Below are positions 52,368 to 61,098 of a DNA stretch of 64,000 nucleotides, piece by piece. The translations under genes were made by a program, and so were the position numbers. The stretch comes from Bacteroidales bacterium. GTDB lineage: Bacteria > Bacteroidota > Bacteroidia > Bacteroidales > ML635J-15. The stretch spans positions 1 to 64,000 of the forward strand of contig JAGOLH010000008.1 in assembly GCA_017994175.1 (NCBI GenBank), in the 5' to 3' direction. Positions within the stretch are counted from its first letter, which is position 1; each line of letters opens with the position of its first letter. A model generated the notes under the pieces. It did no database searches. It worked only from the letters and a program-made list of their open reading frames with translations, and was not told where the DNA came from.

Positions 52368-53444
52368 TCATTGTTTTTTAAGGTCGAACCGATAGCTTAA
52401 CGAAAACACATGAGAATACAGTGCTATACTTTGGTTCCCGATATCGGTTAGTGCATAATCGATTCTGAATCCTTTATAATGGATTCCAATGCCCGCATTG
52501 GGTTGCCACGACATGGTGCTGGTATCATCGAAATCGGGCAGGTTTTGAAAATTGGAAACTCCCAGTCGTAAAAAGACCAGATTGTTATATGATGCTTCGA
52601 GACCAAGGTGTGGGTCAACGCTGAAAACATCGGTTTTTATAAGTGTATTTCTTTTCCCGTCGAATGTTACGTCTAATCCGAGTTCCGGGTAAATCAGGAA
52701 TTTGTTTTTAATATAAAATTTATACCCTGCACCAAGTAATAATCGTGGAAGAGTAATTTCAAGCCCATTTTCGGGTATTTCGTTTCCGGTTTGTTCAAAC
52801 ACTTCTTCAAAAATTTCGCGGTTGTAACTCCACGCATTAAAAGTGGAAGTTATATCGCGGGCCTGTGCACCAAAAAGCCAGTTCTTCATGGCATACTGTG
52901 CCCCGATATCAAAACCAAAACCCCATGCACCGCCAAAATCACCGGCAATTCTGCGGATTACCTTAAAATTGGCTCCATAATTCAATCCTTGCACAGGAGA
53001 TGTTCTGGAGTAGCTTAACAAGAAAGCATAATCAGCTACCGAAAACGATGAAATCCTGTCGTAGCGTATATTACCGTCTCCGTCAATCAGATCGAGGGTA
53101 TTGGGAATATCATCGACACCAAAACGTATCATCGATACTCCCAGGGCACTATTATCATCAATTTTATAGGCTCCTCCCAGAAAATCGTATTTCGATAATC
53201 CGGCAAAATATTCTGAGTGCATGGCACCAATTTCGATTTTTCTATCGAGTGATACCAATCCGGCCGGATTCCAGTAGAGAGAAGCAACATCGCCCACTGA
53301 GGCTATTACCGAGTTTCCCATAGCTAAGGACCTCGCTCCCACACCGATTGACAAAAATTCGTTGCTATATTTGGGGGCTGTCTGAGAAAAAACAACATTG
53401 CTTAAAACAGCCAACAGAATTACTAATTTTGTACGCAAAAGCAT
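52368..53444 (-). CDS. PorV/PorQ family outer-membrane beta-barrel
   Basis: The 358-residue protein has a signal peptide (1-20, ends FSQ) and the PorV/PorQ signature FLSIGVGARSLAMGNSVIASVGDVASLYWNPAGL (about 30-63). Alternating beta strands run to a C-terminal aromatic end typical of barrels (HVFSLSYRFDL). PorV carries T9SS cargo to the sortase; PorQ is the paralog of related fold. The sequence alone does not settle which it is. Pairing with the PorU-type gene 49 bases downstream favours a PorV-like role, helper of sortase, for a particular cargo set. Confidence 0.86.
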   Translation of the reverse strand: MLLRTKLVILLAVLSNVVFSQTAPKYSNEFLSIGVGARSLAMGNSVIASVGDVASLYWNPAGLVSLDRKIEIGAMHSEYFAGLSKYDFLGGAYKIDDNSALGVSMIRFGVDDIPNTLDLIDGDGNIRYDRISSFSVADYAFLLSYSRTSPVQGLNYGANFKVIRRIAGDFGGAWGFGFDIGAQYAMKNWLFGAQARDITSTFNAWSYNREIFEEVFEQTGNEIPENGLEITLPRLLLGAGYKFYIKNKFLIYPELGLDVTFDGKRNTLIKTDVFSVDPHLGLEASYNNLVFLRLGVSNFQNLPDFDDTSTMSWQPNAGIGIHYKGFRIDYALTDIGNQSIALYSHVFSLSYRFDLKKQ

Positions 53445-53528
53445 GAACTTATAATTTATGTGTAAAATTAATTATTTTATATTAAACTTCGTAAACTTCA
53501 ATTTATTGCTTACCGAAAAGTAAAGATA

Positions 53529-54245
53529 ATGAAAACCTTAAAAAGTCTGATACCAAATCTAATAACCAGTTTAAACCTCTGTTTTGGTGCGGCAGCAATT
53601 GTTTTCGCTTTTGCACGTCAGCCCGAAACAGCGTTTTGGTGCATTATTATTGCTGCCGGTTGTGATTTTGCTGATGGCTTCTCCGCAAGACTATTGAATG
53701 CTTATAGCGAATTTGGCAAGCAGCTTGATTCGTTGAGTGACCTGATAAGTTTCGGTGTAGCACCGGCAGCACTTGTTTTTGTATATTTCACCGATACCGC
53801 TGATAATGGGTTTCCGAGCTGGATTGCATTCAATGCTTTTACGGTGGCTTTGTTTTCGGCATACCGGCTTGCGCGGTTTAATATTTCACCACCATCATCA
53901 GATTTCCGTGGGTTGGCAGTTCCTGCAAGTGCATTGTATCTGATAAGCCTGATATGTTTTGGGGCCGGTTTACCAAAACCGATTTCTGAAGTTGTACTTT
54001 CTGCTCCCGCTGTGCATATTCAGGTGCTTATTATTAATCTGCTGATGATTTCATCCATTCCCATGTTTTCGCTGAAGTTTAAAAATTTCAATTTTACCGA
54101 AAACCTGATTCGTTTTATATTTCTTTCTGTTGGGGTAGTTCTTATTGCCATTTTCGGGATACCCGGGATATGGTTCGTTATGGTTTTTTATATAATTTTG
54201 TCGTTGGCAACAGCCATATATCATTCAAAAAAAATTCAATTATGA
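53529..54245 (+). CDS. pssA: CDP-diacylglycerol-serine O-phosphatidyltransferase
   Basis: The 238-residue protein has about seven hydrophobic helices and a perfect CDP-alcohol phosphotransferase motif (D2xDG2xAR8xG3xD3xD) at about residues 46-71, including DFADGFSAR. The PssA-type N-terminus LIPNLITSLNLCFGAAA is also present. It makes phosphatidylserine from CDP-diacylglycerol and serine, the step after CdsA. The stop overlaps the purS start as ATGA. No clear TAnnTTTG was seen upstream. Confidence 0.93.
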   Translation: MKTLKSLIPNLITSLNLCFGAAAIVFAFARQPETAFWCIIIAAGCDFADGFSARLLNAYSEFGKQLDSLSDLISFGVAPAALVFVYFTDTADNGFPSWIAFNAFTVALFSAYRLARFNISPPSSDFRGLAVPASALYLISLICFGAGLPKPISEVVLSAPAVHIQVLIINLLMISSIPMFSLKFKNFNFTENLIRFIFLSVGVVLIAIFGIPGIWFVMVFYIILSLATAIYHSKKIQL

Positions 54246-54496
54246 AATTTCTTGCAAACATCGACGTAATGCCTCTGAAAGCACTACTCGACCCTCAGGG
54301 TAAAGCAGTTAACAACAGCCTGAAAAAAACCGGTTTCGAAAGCATTGAAAACGTGAGGATCGGCAAACATATTTCTTTCGAAATTGAAGCCAGTGACCAG
54401 AAAAGTGCCGAAAAATCGGTTGATGAAGTTTGTCGTAAAGTACTTACCAACCCCATTATGGAAGGGTTTACTTTTATTGTCAGCAAAATGGAATAA
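54242..54496 (+). CDS. purS: Phosphoribosylformylglycinamidine synthase subunit PurS
   Basis: The 84-residue protein (ATG at 54242) matches PurS: MKFLANIDVMPLKALLDPQGKAV, then SLKKTGFESIENVRIGKHISFEI and VCRKVLTNPIMEGFTF. PurS is the small structural subunit of the three-part FGAM synthase with PurL and PurQ. Its ATG overlaps the pssA stop by four bases, a phospholipid and purine gene pair. An earlier ATG at 54170 falls inside pssA and adds no PurS sequence. Confidence 0.92.
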   Translation: MKFLANIDVMPLKALLDPQGKAVNNSLKKTGFESIENVRIGKHISFEIEASDQKSAEKSVDEVCRKVLTNPIMEGFTFIVSKME

Positions 54497-54591
54497 CATT
54501 CCCCGAAAATTCTGCAGATTCCGGCTGGGCTGAAATTATTTGAATTCTATTTGCAGAATCTAAAAAATATATAACTTTGCAGTCCTCATAC

Positions 54592-54666
54592 GGTGGTTGT
54601 AGCTCAGTTGGTTAGAGCGCCAGATTGTGGCTCTGGAGGTCGCGAGTTCGAATCTCGTCTTCCACC
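54592..54666 (+). tRNA. tRNA-His (anticodon GTG)
   Basis: The cloverleaf has an acceptor stem GTGGTTG against CTTCCAC, a D arm AGCTCAGTTGGTTAGAGC, an anticodon loop TTGTGGC giving GTG, and a T-arm with TTCGAAT. A G precedes position 1 and pairs with discriminator C, the tRNA-His identity pair. Positions 5-68 and 6-67 of the acceptor stem are both U-U, see findings. No CCA is encoded in full. Confidence 0.92.
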
Positions 54667-54667
54667 C

Positions 54668-54697
54668 AAAAACGTTTTCGAAAGAAGGCGTTTTTTT
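54668..54697 (+). terminator. Probable terminator after tRNA-His
   Basis: AAAAACG pairs with CGTTTTT across a loop of 14 bases, ending in a run of seven T. The stem is weak in GC but the position is right after the tRNA and before the convergent AsnB-like gene, for which it could serve in reverse as well. Confidence 0.55.
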
Positions 54698-54704
54698 ATA
54701 GGTT

Positions 54705-56183
54705 TTATCCGAGTAGTTCACGTTTTATTTTCGACAGTAATTTTTTGGTGCGGTACCTGGTATAGTTAATCTGATGTCCCCTGTTTATTTCCACTTCATT
54801 GAAGGCTTTCCAGCTAAGGTCGAATAAATCGCGATACACATGGTTCTTGGTATGTTGCTTATGTCGGCGATGTATCGACATGGCAATAAGCCAAATTATT
54901 CGGGAATTCCATGGCTCAAAAACCTCTTGCACCAAATCCCAATCCGACCGGTTTGCCGAATTCCATCGCCCCATGCGTTGCTCCATGAAGAATAAGTCTT
55001 CCACCTGCAATTTCAAATCTTTATAAACCTGCCGTGGTTCCACAATCCACTTTTTAAATTCCTCTCCGGCAAACTCCAAATGACCATAGTCGGTAAAATT
55101 TCTTACATCGTGCAAATCGGCATTATATGGTACATAAGCATATCGTTGACGTGCAATCTCATTCATTACACTTTGCACCGATAAGTATTCCTGGGGGTAT
55201 CCTGCAAGTAGGTTATAGGCCATTTCGTAATACGTGGGTTTGAAGTTTGCATTGTTGTTTCTGTATGCTTCTTCAAAGTCTTTGTCCACTTCTTCTGTTT
55301 GCCTGATTACCCAATGGGGTATTCCAAGATGTCGGCCCAATGCAGCAGGAATGCGTATATCTGGAGACTCATCCGTCAATTTCCGGTTCTGAATAGTGTA
55401 CATTATAAATTCCTTACTGCAGTTGTGCATAAAGTATCCCACCGATATCCGGCTGTCTGACCCCGAAGTGGTCCCAAGCGCCAGTAACGGGTAACGTTTC
55501 TGTATTGCATTGGGGGTTTTCGACAATATTTCGTGAAGATTTTGAATCAGGTCTTTATAATTGAGTTCCATGCGCTCAATGGGCCAGAATCTTGATACTT
55601 TTTTATTTTTTATATCGTATAGCGTATTGGAAATAAGGCATTTAATGTTTTCGAAATTGGTTGATGTATTGGGAAACCAGGTTGCATCGGGGTTGATGAT
55701 TTTTTGCACAAATTCTTTCTGTATAAATGCCGATTTTTGTTCTCCCGTTGCCACCGATAACAGCATTTCGGTGGAAGCCAGAGTAACGTCCCCACCGATA
55801 AAATGAAAAATCTGCCTCATCCCTGTAGCATCATTGAACATTATTTCATCGTTGATATCAGAATAATATAAAACCCACCTTCCCCCTGCATGATTGGTGT
55901 TTTTTATAAAACTGTCTTTACCGGTCGCATTATCAAGATATTTCCCGATTATTTCTTCGTTCGATAATTCCGGATATCGGTAATCAATAATATATCCAAG
56001 TAAAACAGCTTTTTTGCCTGCTTTTTCAATAACTGAGTAATTCAGATCGGGGTGAACATATAAAAAATATTTACCGGTCTTAATTATTTCCCAATGCGAA
56101 AATTGAGACAGCTCTTTGTTGACAAAAATAAACTGCCTTCTGAATTTTAACCGATCTTTTAATTCTGCATTCATGTATTGCAA
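54705..56183 (-). CDS. Asparagine-synthase-like protein without glutaminase Cys
   Basis: The 492-residue protein resembles asparagine synthase B in its second half: a PP-loop-like SGSDS (240-244, normally SGGxDS) after PLLALG, with DESPDIRIPAALGRHLGIP. The first half has the class II amidotransferase fold remnant (GGRWVLYYSD, NDATGMRQIFHF) but no Cys 2, so no glutamine hydrolysis is expected. Similar proteins sit in polysaccharide clusters, possibly adding an amide or other group to a sugar acid. A second ATG at 56174 may be the start. It lies 12 bases after the Wzx gene. Confidence 0.6.
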   Translation of the reverse strand: MQYMNAELKDRLKFRRQFIFVNKELSQFSHWEIIKTGKYFLYVHPDLNYSVIEKAGKKAVLLGYIIDYRYPELSNEEIIGKYLDNATGKDSFIKNTNHAGGRWVLYYSDINDEIMFNDATGMRQIFHFIGGDVTLASTEMLLSVATGEQKSAFIQKEFVQKIINPDATWFPNTSTNFENIKCLISNTLYDIKNKKVSRFWPIERMELNYKDLIQNLHEILSKTPNAIQKRYPLLALGTTSGSDSRISVGYFMHNCSKEFIMYTIQNRKLTDESPDIRIPAALGRHLGIPHWVIRQTEEVDKDFEEAYRNNNANFKPTYYEMAYNLLAGYPQEYLSVQSVMNEIARQRYAYVPYNADLHDVRNFTDYGHLEFAGEEFKKWIVEPRQVYKDLKLQVEDLFFMEQRMGRWNSANRSDWDLVQEVFEPWNSRIIWLIAMSIHRRHKQHTKNHVYRDLFDLSWKAFNEVEINRGHQINYTRYRTKKLLSKIKRELLG

Positions 56184-56195
56184 CAGTATATGAGT

Positions 56196-57656
56196 TTATT
56201 TCCGTGTTTTCAGTTTCGAAATATAATCTCTGGCCATGGCAACCGGAGCAATTTTCATATTTACCAACATACGATATAATAAAAACGTAAACCCTCCGAT
56301 AATAAAAAGCTTAATAAATATAAGCAACACATAGTTCACCGGCAAATAATGAATAAACGACAATGAGCCGCAAACCAAAACGACCAATATTACGTTTAAG
56401 CTATCGAATCTATACTCTGTGCTCCGCATGGCAATGATAATCTGTATCAAGCTCAACACTAAGAACCCCATATTCCTGGCTATTAAAGCCCAGTAGGCAT
56501 TAAAAAAACTTGTAAAAGCAAAACATAATCCCAAATTAACAGCAAAACCAGCAAAATTACTTATGAAAAGGTATTTAGAATTTTTCTTACCGTGGTACAC
56601 AAACATTGTATACACCTGGCCAATGAATATTACAAGTAATCCAATTGTTGAAAGTGGAATATATTTCCATGCCTCAAGTAATTCGGGGTTGCTCGACAGA
56701 AGACTTAATATTTCGTATCCAAATATAGAAACCCCTATGCAAAAGAAACCTGCACCCCAGAAAATGATATTCAACAATTTTCGGATATAATCGTGGTTAT
56801 TTTCTTTGAAATTTTCGTAGAACCAAGGGGTAAAAGCAAAATTGAACGACTCCTTAAACATCGAGAAGATGGTCGAAAAAGTTAGCGCAATATAATAAAT
56901 GCCACTAATTTCAACACCATTCGTCCTGTTCAGATAAATGGAGTCGACACTCGTGAGTAAAAAACCCGCAAGGAAAAATGGAATAAGGGGGATGCTGAAC
57001 TTAAACACCGGTTTCATGAGGCGAAAATCGAAGCGCAGCACTGTTTTACGGTAATATACCAGAATTGCGTACAGTGCAAAACTAAAGGAGCAAATCAGAT
57101 TGCTCAGAATTATCCCCAGCGCATCCATTTTAAAAACAACCACAAGGAGCAGGTTCAAGGCAATATTTGAAGCAAAAAACGACATATCGAGCTTGAATAC
57201 TTTCGCTCCAATGTGCTTTGCCATCAATAAACCTTTATATTGTTCGTACACAATCATAAATGGAACTGTGGCGAGTGCATAGGCCATATAGGGGAAAAAT
57301 CGAATTTCGTTAAGCACAGGGCTTAACAATCGACTTCCGAAAGGTATTAATAATGCCACAAGTATCAGGTTGAACAGTATGGCAATGAGAAAACTCGAAC
57401 CCATAAGACGCTTTTCGTAATTTTCCTGTTCAGCATCTTTTTCGTAAAGATATCGGGTAATCCCTTTAGGCAACTGAAGGCATGAAGTACTTATTATTAT
57501 GGTAACAATCATCTGGGTTATTGCCATAATGCCGTAATCGGCTTTGGTAAGGTACGATGAAAATATTGGGAAGAATATAATGGAGGAGGCTCTTAAAATA
57601 ATGCTTGAGAAAGAGTAGAAAAACGTATTCTTAAAAACACTTTTTAAATTAGCCAT
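56196..57656 (-). CDS. Wzx-type oligosaccharide flippase
   Basis: From the ATG at 57656 the protein is 486 residues with about fourteen transmembrane helices. The N-terminal TFFYSFSSIILRASSIIFFPIFSSYLTKADYGIM is typical of the oligosaccharide flippase/PST family. Wzx moves undecaprenyl-linked O-units across the inner membrane. It heads the minus-strand pair with the AsnB-like gene in the polysaccharide locus. The frame extends six codons further to 57674; both starts are compatible. Confidence 0.86.
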   Translation of the reverse strand: MANLKSVFKNTFFYSFSSIILRASSIIFFPIFSSYLTKADYGIMAITQMIVTIIISTSCLQLPKGITRYLYEKDAEQENYEKRLMGSSFLIAILFNLILVALLIPFGSRLLSPVLNEIRFFPYMAYALATVPFMIVYEQYKGLLMAKHIGAKVFKLDMSFFASNIALNLLLVVVFKMDALGIILSNLICSFSFALYAILVYYRKTVLRFDFRLMKPVFKFSIPLIPFFLAGFLLTSVDSIYLNRTNGVEISGIYYIALTFSTIFSMFKESFNFAFTPWFYENFKENNHDYIRKLLNIIFWGAGFFCIGVSIFGYEILSLLSSNPELLEAWKYIPLSTIGLLVIFIGQVYTMFVYHGKKNSKYLFISNFAGFAVNLGLCFAFTSFFNAYWALIARNMGFLVLSLIQIIIAMRSTEYRFDSLNVILVVLVCGSLSFIHYLPVNYVLLIFIKLFIIGGFTFLLYRMLVNMKIAPVAMARDYISKLKTRK

Positions 57657-57740
57657 TCTCCGTATTTTTTGCAATTGTAGTCTCTTTTAGGCATATTTCA
57701 AAAAAAATTAGTAGTTCAGAATTATTCTGTGATTAATACC

Positions 57741-57748
57741 TAAATTTG
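57741..57748 (+). promoter_or_regulatory. Putative -7 element for the glycosyltransferase gene
   Basis: TAAATTTG matches TAnnTTTG and ends 19 bases before the ATG at 57768. The -33 region is not a clean TTTG. Confidence 0.45.
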
Positions 57749-57767
57749 TGGTGCAACAAAAAAAAGC

Positions 57768-58919
57768 ATGAAGCGGGTTTATCATCGGGGTTTTTTAATA
57801 TTATCAAAGCTCCTTTTATGGGTAGGATATGTGTGTTTACCGTTTATTAAACTAAAAAAAATAAATTCAAGTAATTATGCAGTGTTGCCTTACACTCCTG
57901 AAAACTGGCCCGGTGGAAAAGACCGTATGGCAGCATGGAAACCCTATTTTGCAGAAATTTCAGCCGCATATTCAATTTTCTGGGCATGGCAGGAAGATGA
58001 AATGCAGATAATTCTGGAATACGGTGGATCTGAGAATGTTGTTCCGGCCTATAAAGTGTACACTAAAATACTTATTCGCAGATTTCGTTTACTATTCTCG
58101 TTAAGAAACTATAAATCGGTGTGGGTGCAACGTGCATTTGTTCCATCATTTCCTTTCAGAAATGCCTACTTCGAGAGGCTTGCATCTTTTATTCATCCAT
58201 ACATAGTGTACGACTTTTACGATGCCGATTATATTCATAATAAAAATCTGGTGGATCAGACAGCAAGGCTTGCTTTCAGGGTTTCGGTTGCCAGCAAGCA
58301 TCTTTACAATTACTTCAGCAATCTGAATCCTGCGACTTTCTTTTTACGATATGCGATAATTGCAGATCACTTCATCGAGAAGCCAACAAACAACGATGCG
58401 CAAACTATTCATATCGGCTGGATGGGAAGTCCCGACAATGCAAAACAACTGATTGAGATATCGGCAGCATTATCCAAGCTTGAGGAGGAGTTTGAGCACA
58501 TTGTTTTCTCGTTTACATGCCGAAAATTGCCAAAACTTCCTTTTGCGCGACTCGAGAGACATTCCTGGGGCGACGAGGGATTTTCGTATAACACATGGTT
58601 GGCCGGATTAGACATCGGTATTGTTCCTTATATGCATCCTACCGAAACCGTGAAAGCCAAAATAGCAATGAAAAGTCTGGAATTTATGGGCAATGCAGTT
58701 CCCATGGTTGTTTCTCCCTACATGCACTCTGATATGCTTGTTCATGGCAGAGATGTGTATATTGCCTCAACAACAGACGATTGGTACGAAATGCTGAAAG
58801 CCTTGATTATTTCAAAGGAAAAAAGGACTGCTATGGGAAAAGCAGCAAAACTTATTTTTGATACTTACCATAGTTTTCGGAACAACTTTGAACAGCTGAA
58901 ACAAATTTTAGAACCCTAA
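57768..58919 (+). CDS. Glycosyltransferase, GT4-like
   Basis: The 383-residue protein has a hydrophobic N-terminus, a motif with VYDFYDADYIHN, a second Rossmann-like half with IHIGWMGSPDNAKQLIEI, and a C-terminal region with GLDIGIVPY and KIAMKSLEFMGNAVPMVVSP, the donor-binding site pattern of GT-B family 4. The donor is unknown. It is transcribed away from the wzx gene and is followed by the opposite-strand methyltransferase. Confidence 0.8.
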   Translation: MKRVYHRGFLILSKLLLWVGYVCLPFIKLKKINSSNYAVLPYTPENWPGGKDRMAAWKPYFAEISAAYSIFWAWQEDEMQIILEYGGSENVVPAYKVYTKILIRRFRLLFSLRNYKSVWVQRAFVPSFPFRNAYFERLASFIHPYIVYDFYDADYIHNKNLVDQTARLAFRVSVASKHLYNYFSNLNPATFFLRYAIIADHFIEKPTNNDAQTIHIGWMGSPDNAKQLIEISAALSKLEEEFEHIVFSFTCRKLPKLPFARLERHSWGDEGFSYNTWLAGLDIGIVPYMHPTETVKAKIAMKSLEFMGNAVPMVVSPYMHSDMLVHGRDVYIASTTDDWYEMLKALIISKEKRTAMGKAAKLIFDTYHSFRNNFEQLKQILEP

Positions 58920-58975
58920 GTTAGAATACTTGCGCATTAAACCTTACGTTTGCTTACATTATGGCAGATGTATGC

Positions 58976-59734
58976 CTAGTTTCGGATTTTTTCACAAACA
59001 AAAATGTAATAATAATATTCAGCCAACCGCGGCTTCCTGTTAATACTCAATTTTTCGAGCCAGAAAAAACAGGGTAATAGCCAGTTTCGTGTTAACTTCA
59101 ATTTTTTCCAATAAGCAATACTGAATGAAGGCATCCGAATAATCGGCTTCGACAGCTTTACCGAAAACCCGCTCTCTGTGAGCAAGCGCATCCAAGTGTT
59201 CATGCTTCGCTGGACCCCCACTCCACCTAAAATCCTGTCGGTGGGGCTAACGTGTTCGATAAAAACAAGTCTTCCATTTTCAGAAAGTAGCGCTCCGAAG
59301 TTTTTTAATCGCAATATCAGGTCTTCCTCTGAAATGTGATACATTACACCCACGGTAAATATTTTATCGACATGCGCCTCCAATTCAATGGGAGCGTACA
59401 CAAAATCGATCTTACGAAATTCAACATTATTGCAATTATTCCGCCTGCTGGCAATTTCTATCAATTCTTCAGATGGATCCACTCCAATCATTCGCTTACA
59501 TTTTGACTGCAGCAGGAAACTTAAGCGCCCTATACCGCATCCGAAATCAAGAATTATATCGCTTGGTTGAGGGTTCAAATACCACAACAAATTTCTTTTT
59601 GTAAGATAGTCGAGCAATATGTCTGATCTGAGCGATACTTCATCGTTGCTGCCGATAAGAACCGAATGGTCTCCTGCGAGCGTCGATCGTACTTTGTACA
59701 TCTTGCTGACTTTGTTATAATTTATTTCTTCCAT
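58976..59734 (-). CDS. Class I SAM-dependent methyltransferase
   Basis: The 252-residue protein has motif I LDFGCGIGR (about 65-73), an acidic IGVDPSEELIEIA, and the motif IV/V region (VGVMYHISEEDLILRLKNFGALL), a standard small-molecule methyltransferase layout. In this polysaccharide cluster it may methylate a sugar. Its start overlaps the end of the upstream gene at 59722-60750 by 13 bases. Confidence 0.8.
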   Translation of the reverse strand: MEEINYNKVSKMYKVRSTLAGDHSVLIGSNDEVSLRSDILLDYLTKRNLLWYLNPQPSDIILDFGCGIGRLSFLLQSKCKRMIGVDPSEELIEIASRRNNCNNVEFRKIDFVYAPIELEAHVDKIFTVGVMYHISEEDLILRLKNFGALLSENGRLVFIEHVSPTDRILGGVGVQRSMNTWMRLLTESGFSVKLSKPIIRMPSFSIAYWKKLKLTRNWLLPCFFWLEKLSINRKPRLAEYYYYIFVCEKIRN

Positions 59735-60750
59735 ATGTTTCTGATGTTATTAAATCCTGAATATATTTTGTACCTGGTGGCATGTAACACCACTTCATTT
59801 TGCCAAGAAGGCTCGATGCTGCAGCCGAATTTAAGTTTAAAATCGGAAACTGTACCCATTTTCATATTATCGGGGTCAGCATCAGCCACCTGGCCAAAAC
59901 CTGCAGTTTCGAAACCCATGGCTTTATAGCGCATCATCATGTGCCAATGAATCATATGTCCGCTTCCAAGCATATTTCGATGCATTCCACCATGCATGTA
60001 TTCCACTCTTTTCCCGAATTTAATTACCATGATAGCTGAGAGATACTCTCCTTTGTCCTTAACAAAGCATATTTCTGCTGCATTATATTTCAGTGCCGTG
60101 GAATACAAATCGTACAGATAGCGCCTATCGGGAGGTTTAATACTTTGCCCGGCATAGGTTTCGATAAGTAAGCGGTAGAAATCATCAAAATTATCCTCCA
60201 CAGCAAACTCCAGTCCGTTTTTCTGTGCTTTCAGAATATACCGTCGGTGGGTTTTATAAATTGCATCCCAAAGTGTATCGAGATTATTACTAAGCGAAAG
60301 ACAGGCAAATGATATTGGTTTCTTTTTGTTGATTGCTGAATCAAAAATGAGGTTATAACCACCGTAAACAGGTTTCGATTTAAAATAATTATAGCCCTCA
60401 GTGTTTAAATATTTCAACACTTCTATGGCTAAAAGTCCTAAAACTTCGTCATTATTTTCGATATTGCAATTTATGACGGGTTCACCAAAGGCATGTGCCT
60501 GGCGGCTGATAGACTTCAGAAATGGTTTTCCTGATTGATAGGTATATATTTTAATTCCTGCCACGAGCGCTTCGTTTTTGAAGACTTGAAAATAAACAGG
60601 TTTATTTTTAAACCCTGCATTTACCTCATCATAATAGGTTGTTTGGAAAAAATTAGAGCATACATTGCAGATAGCGTTCCATTTTTCTGACTGCAACGGA
60701 GCCATCTCGGTGATATGAATGGAATTATCTTTCAAATCAGATGTATTCAA
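59722..60750 (-). CDS. FemAB/GNAT-like acyl or aminoacyl transferase
   Basis: The 342-residue protein has the layout of FemAB-like or BioF2-like double GNAT folds, with KTHRRYILKAQKNGLEFAVED (about 165-185) and the second-domain stretch LSAIMVIKFGKRVEYMHGGMHRN then GFGQVADADPDNMKMGTVSDFKLKFG. Such proteins attach an acyl or amino acid group to a sugar or peptide. In the polysaccharide locus an O-unit modification is the likely job. It is co-transcribed with the overlapping methyltransferase. Confidence 0.7.
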   Translation of the reverse strand: MNTSDLKDNSIHITEMAPLQSEKWNAICNVCSNFFQTTYYDEVNAGFKNKPVYFQVFKNEALVAGIKIYTYQSGKPFLKSISRQAHAFGEPVINCNIENNDEVLGLLAIEVLKYLNTEGYNYFKSKPVYGGYNLIFDSAINKKKPISFACLSLSNNLDTLWDAIYKTHRRYILKAQKNGLEFAVEDNFDDFYRLLIETYAGQSIKPPDRRYLYDLYSTALKYNAAEICFVKDKGEYLSAIMVIKFGKRVEYMHGGMHRNMLGSGHMIHWHMMMRYKAMGFETAGFGQVADADPDNMKMGTVSDFKLKFGCSIEPSWQNEVVLHATRYKIYSGFNNIRNIWKK

Positions 60751-60805
60751 TGCGTAAAATTAGCAAAATATACACCGCATTACGATAATATCAAACCAAA
60801 TTGAT

Positions 60806-60813
60806 TAAATTTG
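60806..60813 (+). promoter_or_regulatory. Putative -7 element before the truncated glycosyltransferase
   Basis: TAAATTTG matches TAnnTTTG, 18 bases before the ATG at 60832. If active it would drive the truncated gene and possibly the downstream hisH-like trio. Confidence 0.45.
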
Positions 60814-60831
60814 CTTTTATTTCGTTGATTT

Positions 60832-61077
60832 ATGAAGAAAGTTTGCACACTTCTTACAAGTTCAATTCTTAAAGACTTCAGTGTTATAAAAACCATTCAG
60901 GTATTAAGCCGGTATTGCGAAGTTGATTTATTTTATCTGCGCCCCAGCGACAGCGATAAAGAGCTTTTCAATGACAACACCCGACTATTTGCTCTAAAAC
61001 AACGGACTGGAAAGAAAGAACTGTTTTTAGGATCATTCGGTTTCATTAAAAAGTGTATGTGTTTCTTTTTAAAGTAA
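60832..61077 (+). pseudogene. Truncated glycosyltransferase N-terminus
   Basis: The 81-codon frame is homologous in protein to the start of the glycosyltransferase at 63609: KKVC...., IKTI.VL..YC.VD..Y, FN.NT.LF.L line up over about 70 residues. It stops after a hydrophobic tail (FIKKCMCFFLK), well before any catalytic domain, so it is a remnant, not an intact gene. It lies 21 bases before hisH. Its base composition is closer to the local cluster than to the trio that follows. The downstream junction is a plausible insertion point. Confidence 0.8.
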
Positions 61078-61098
61078 GTCAGATATCAAACTATCATT

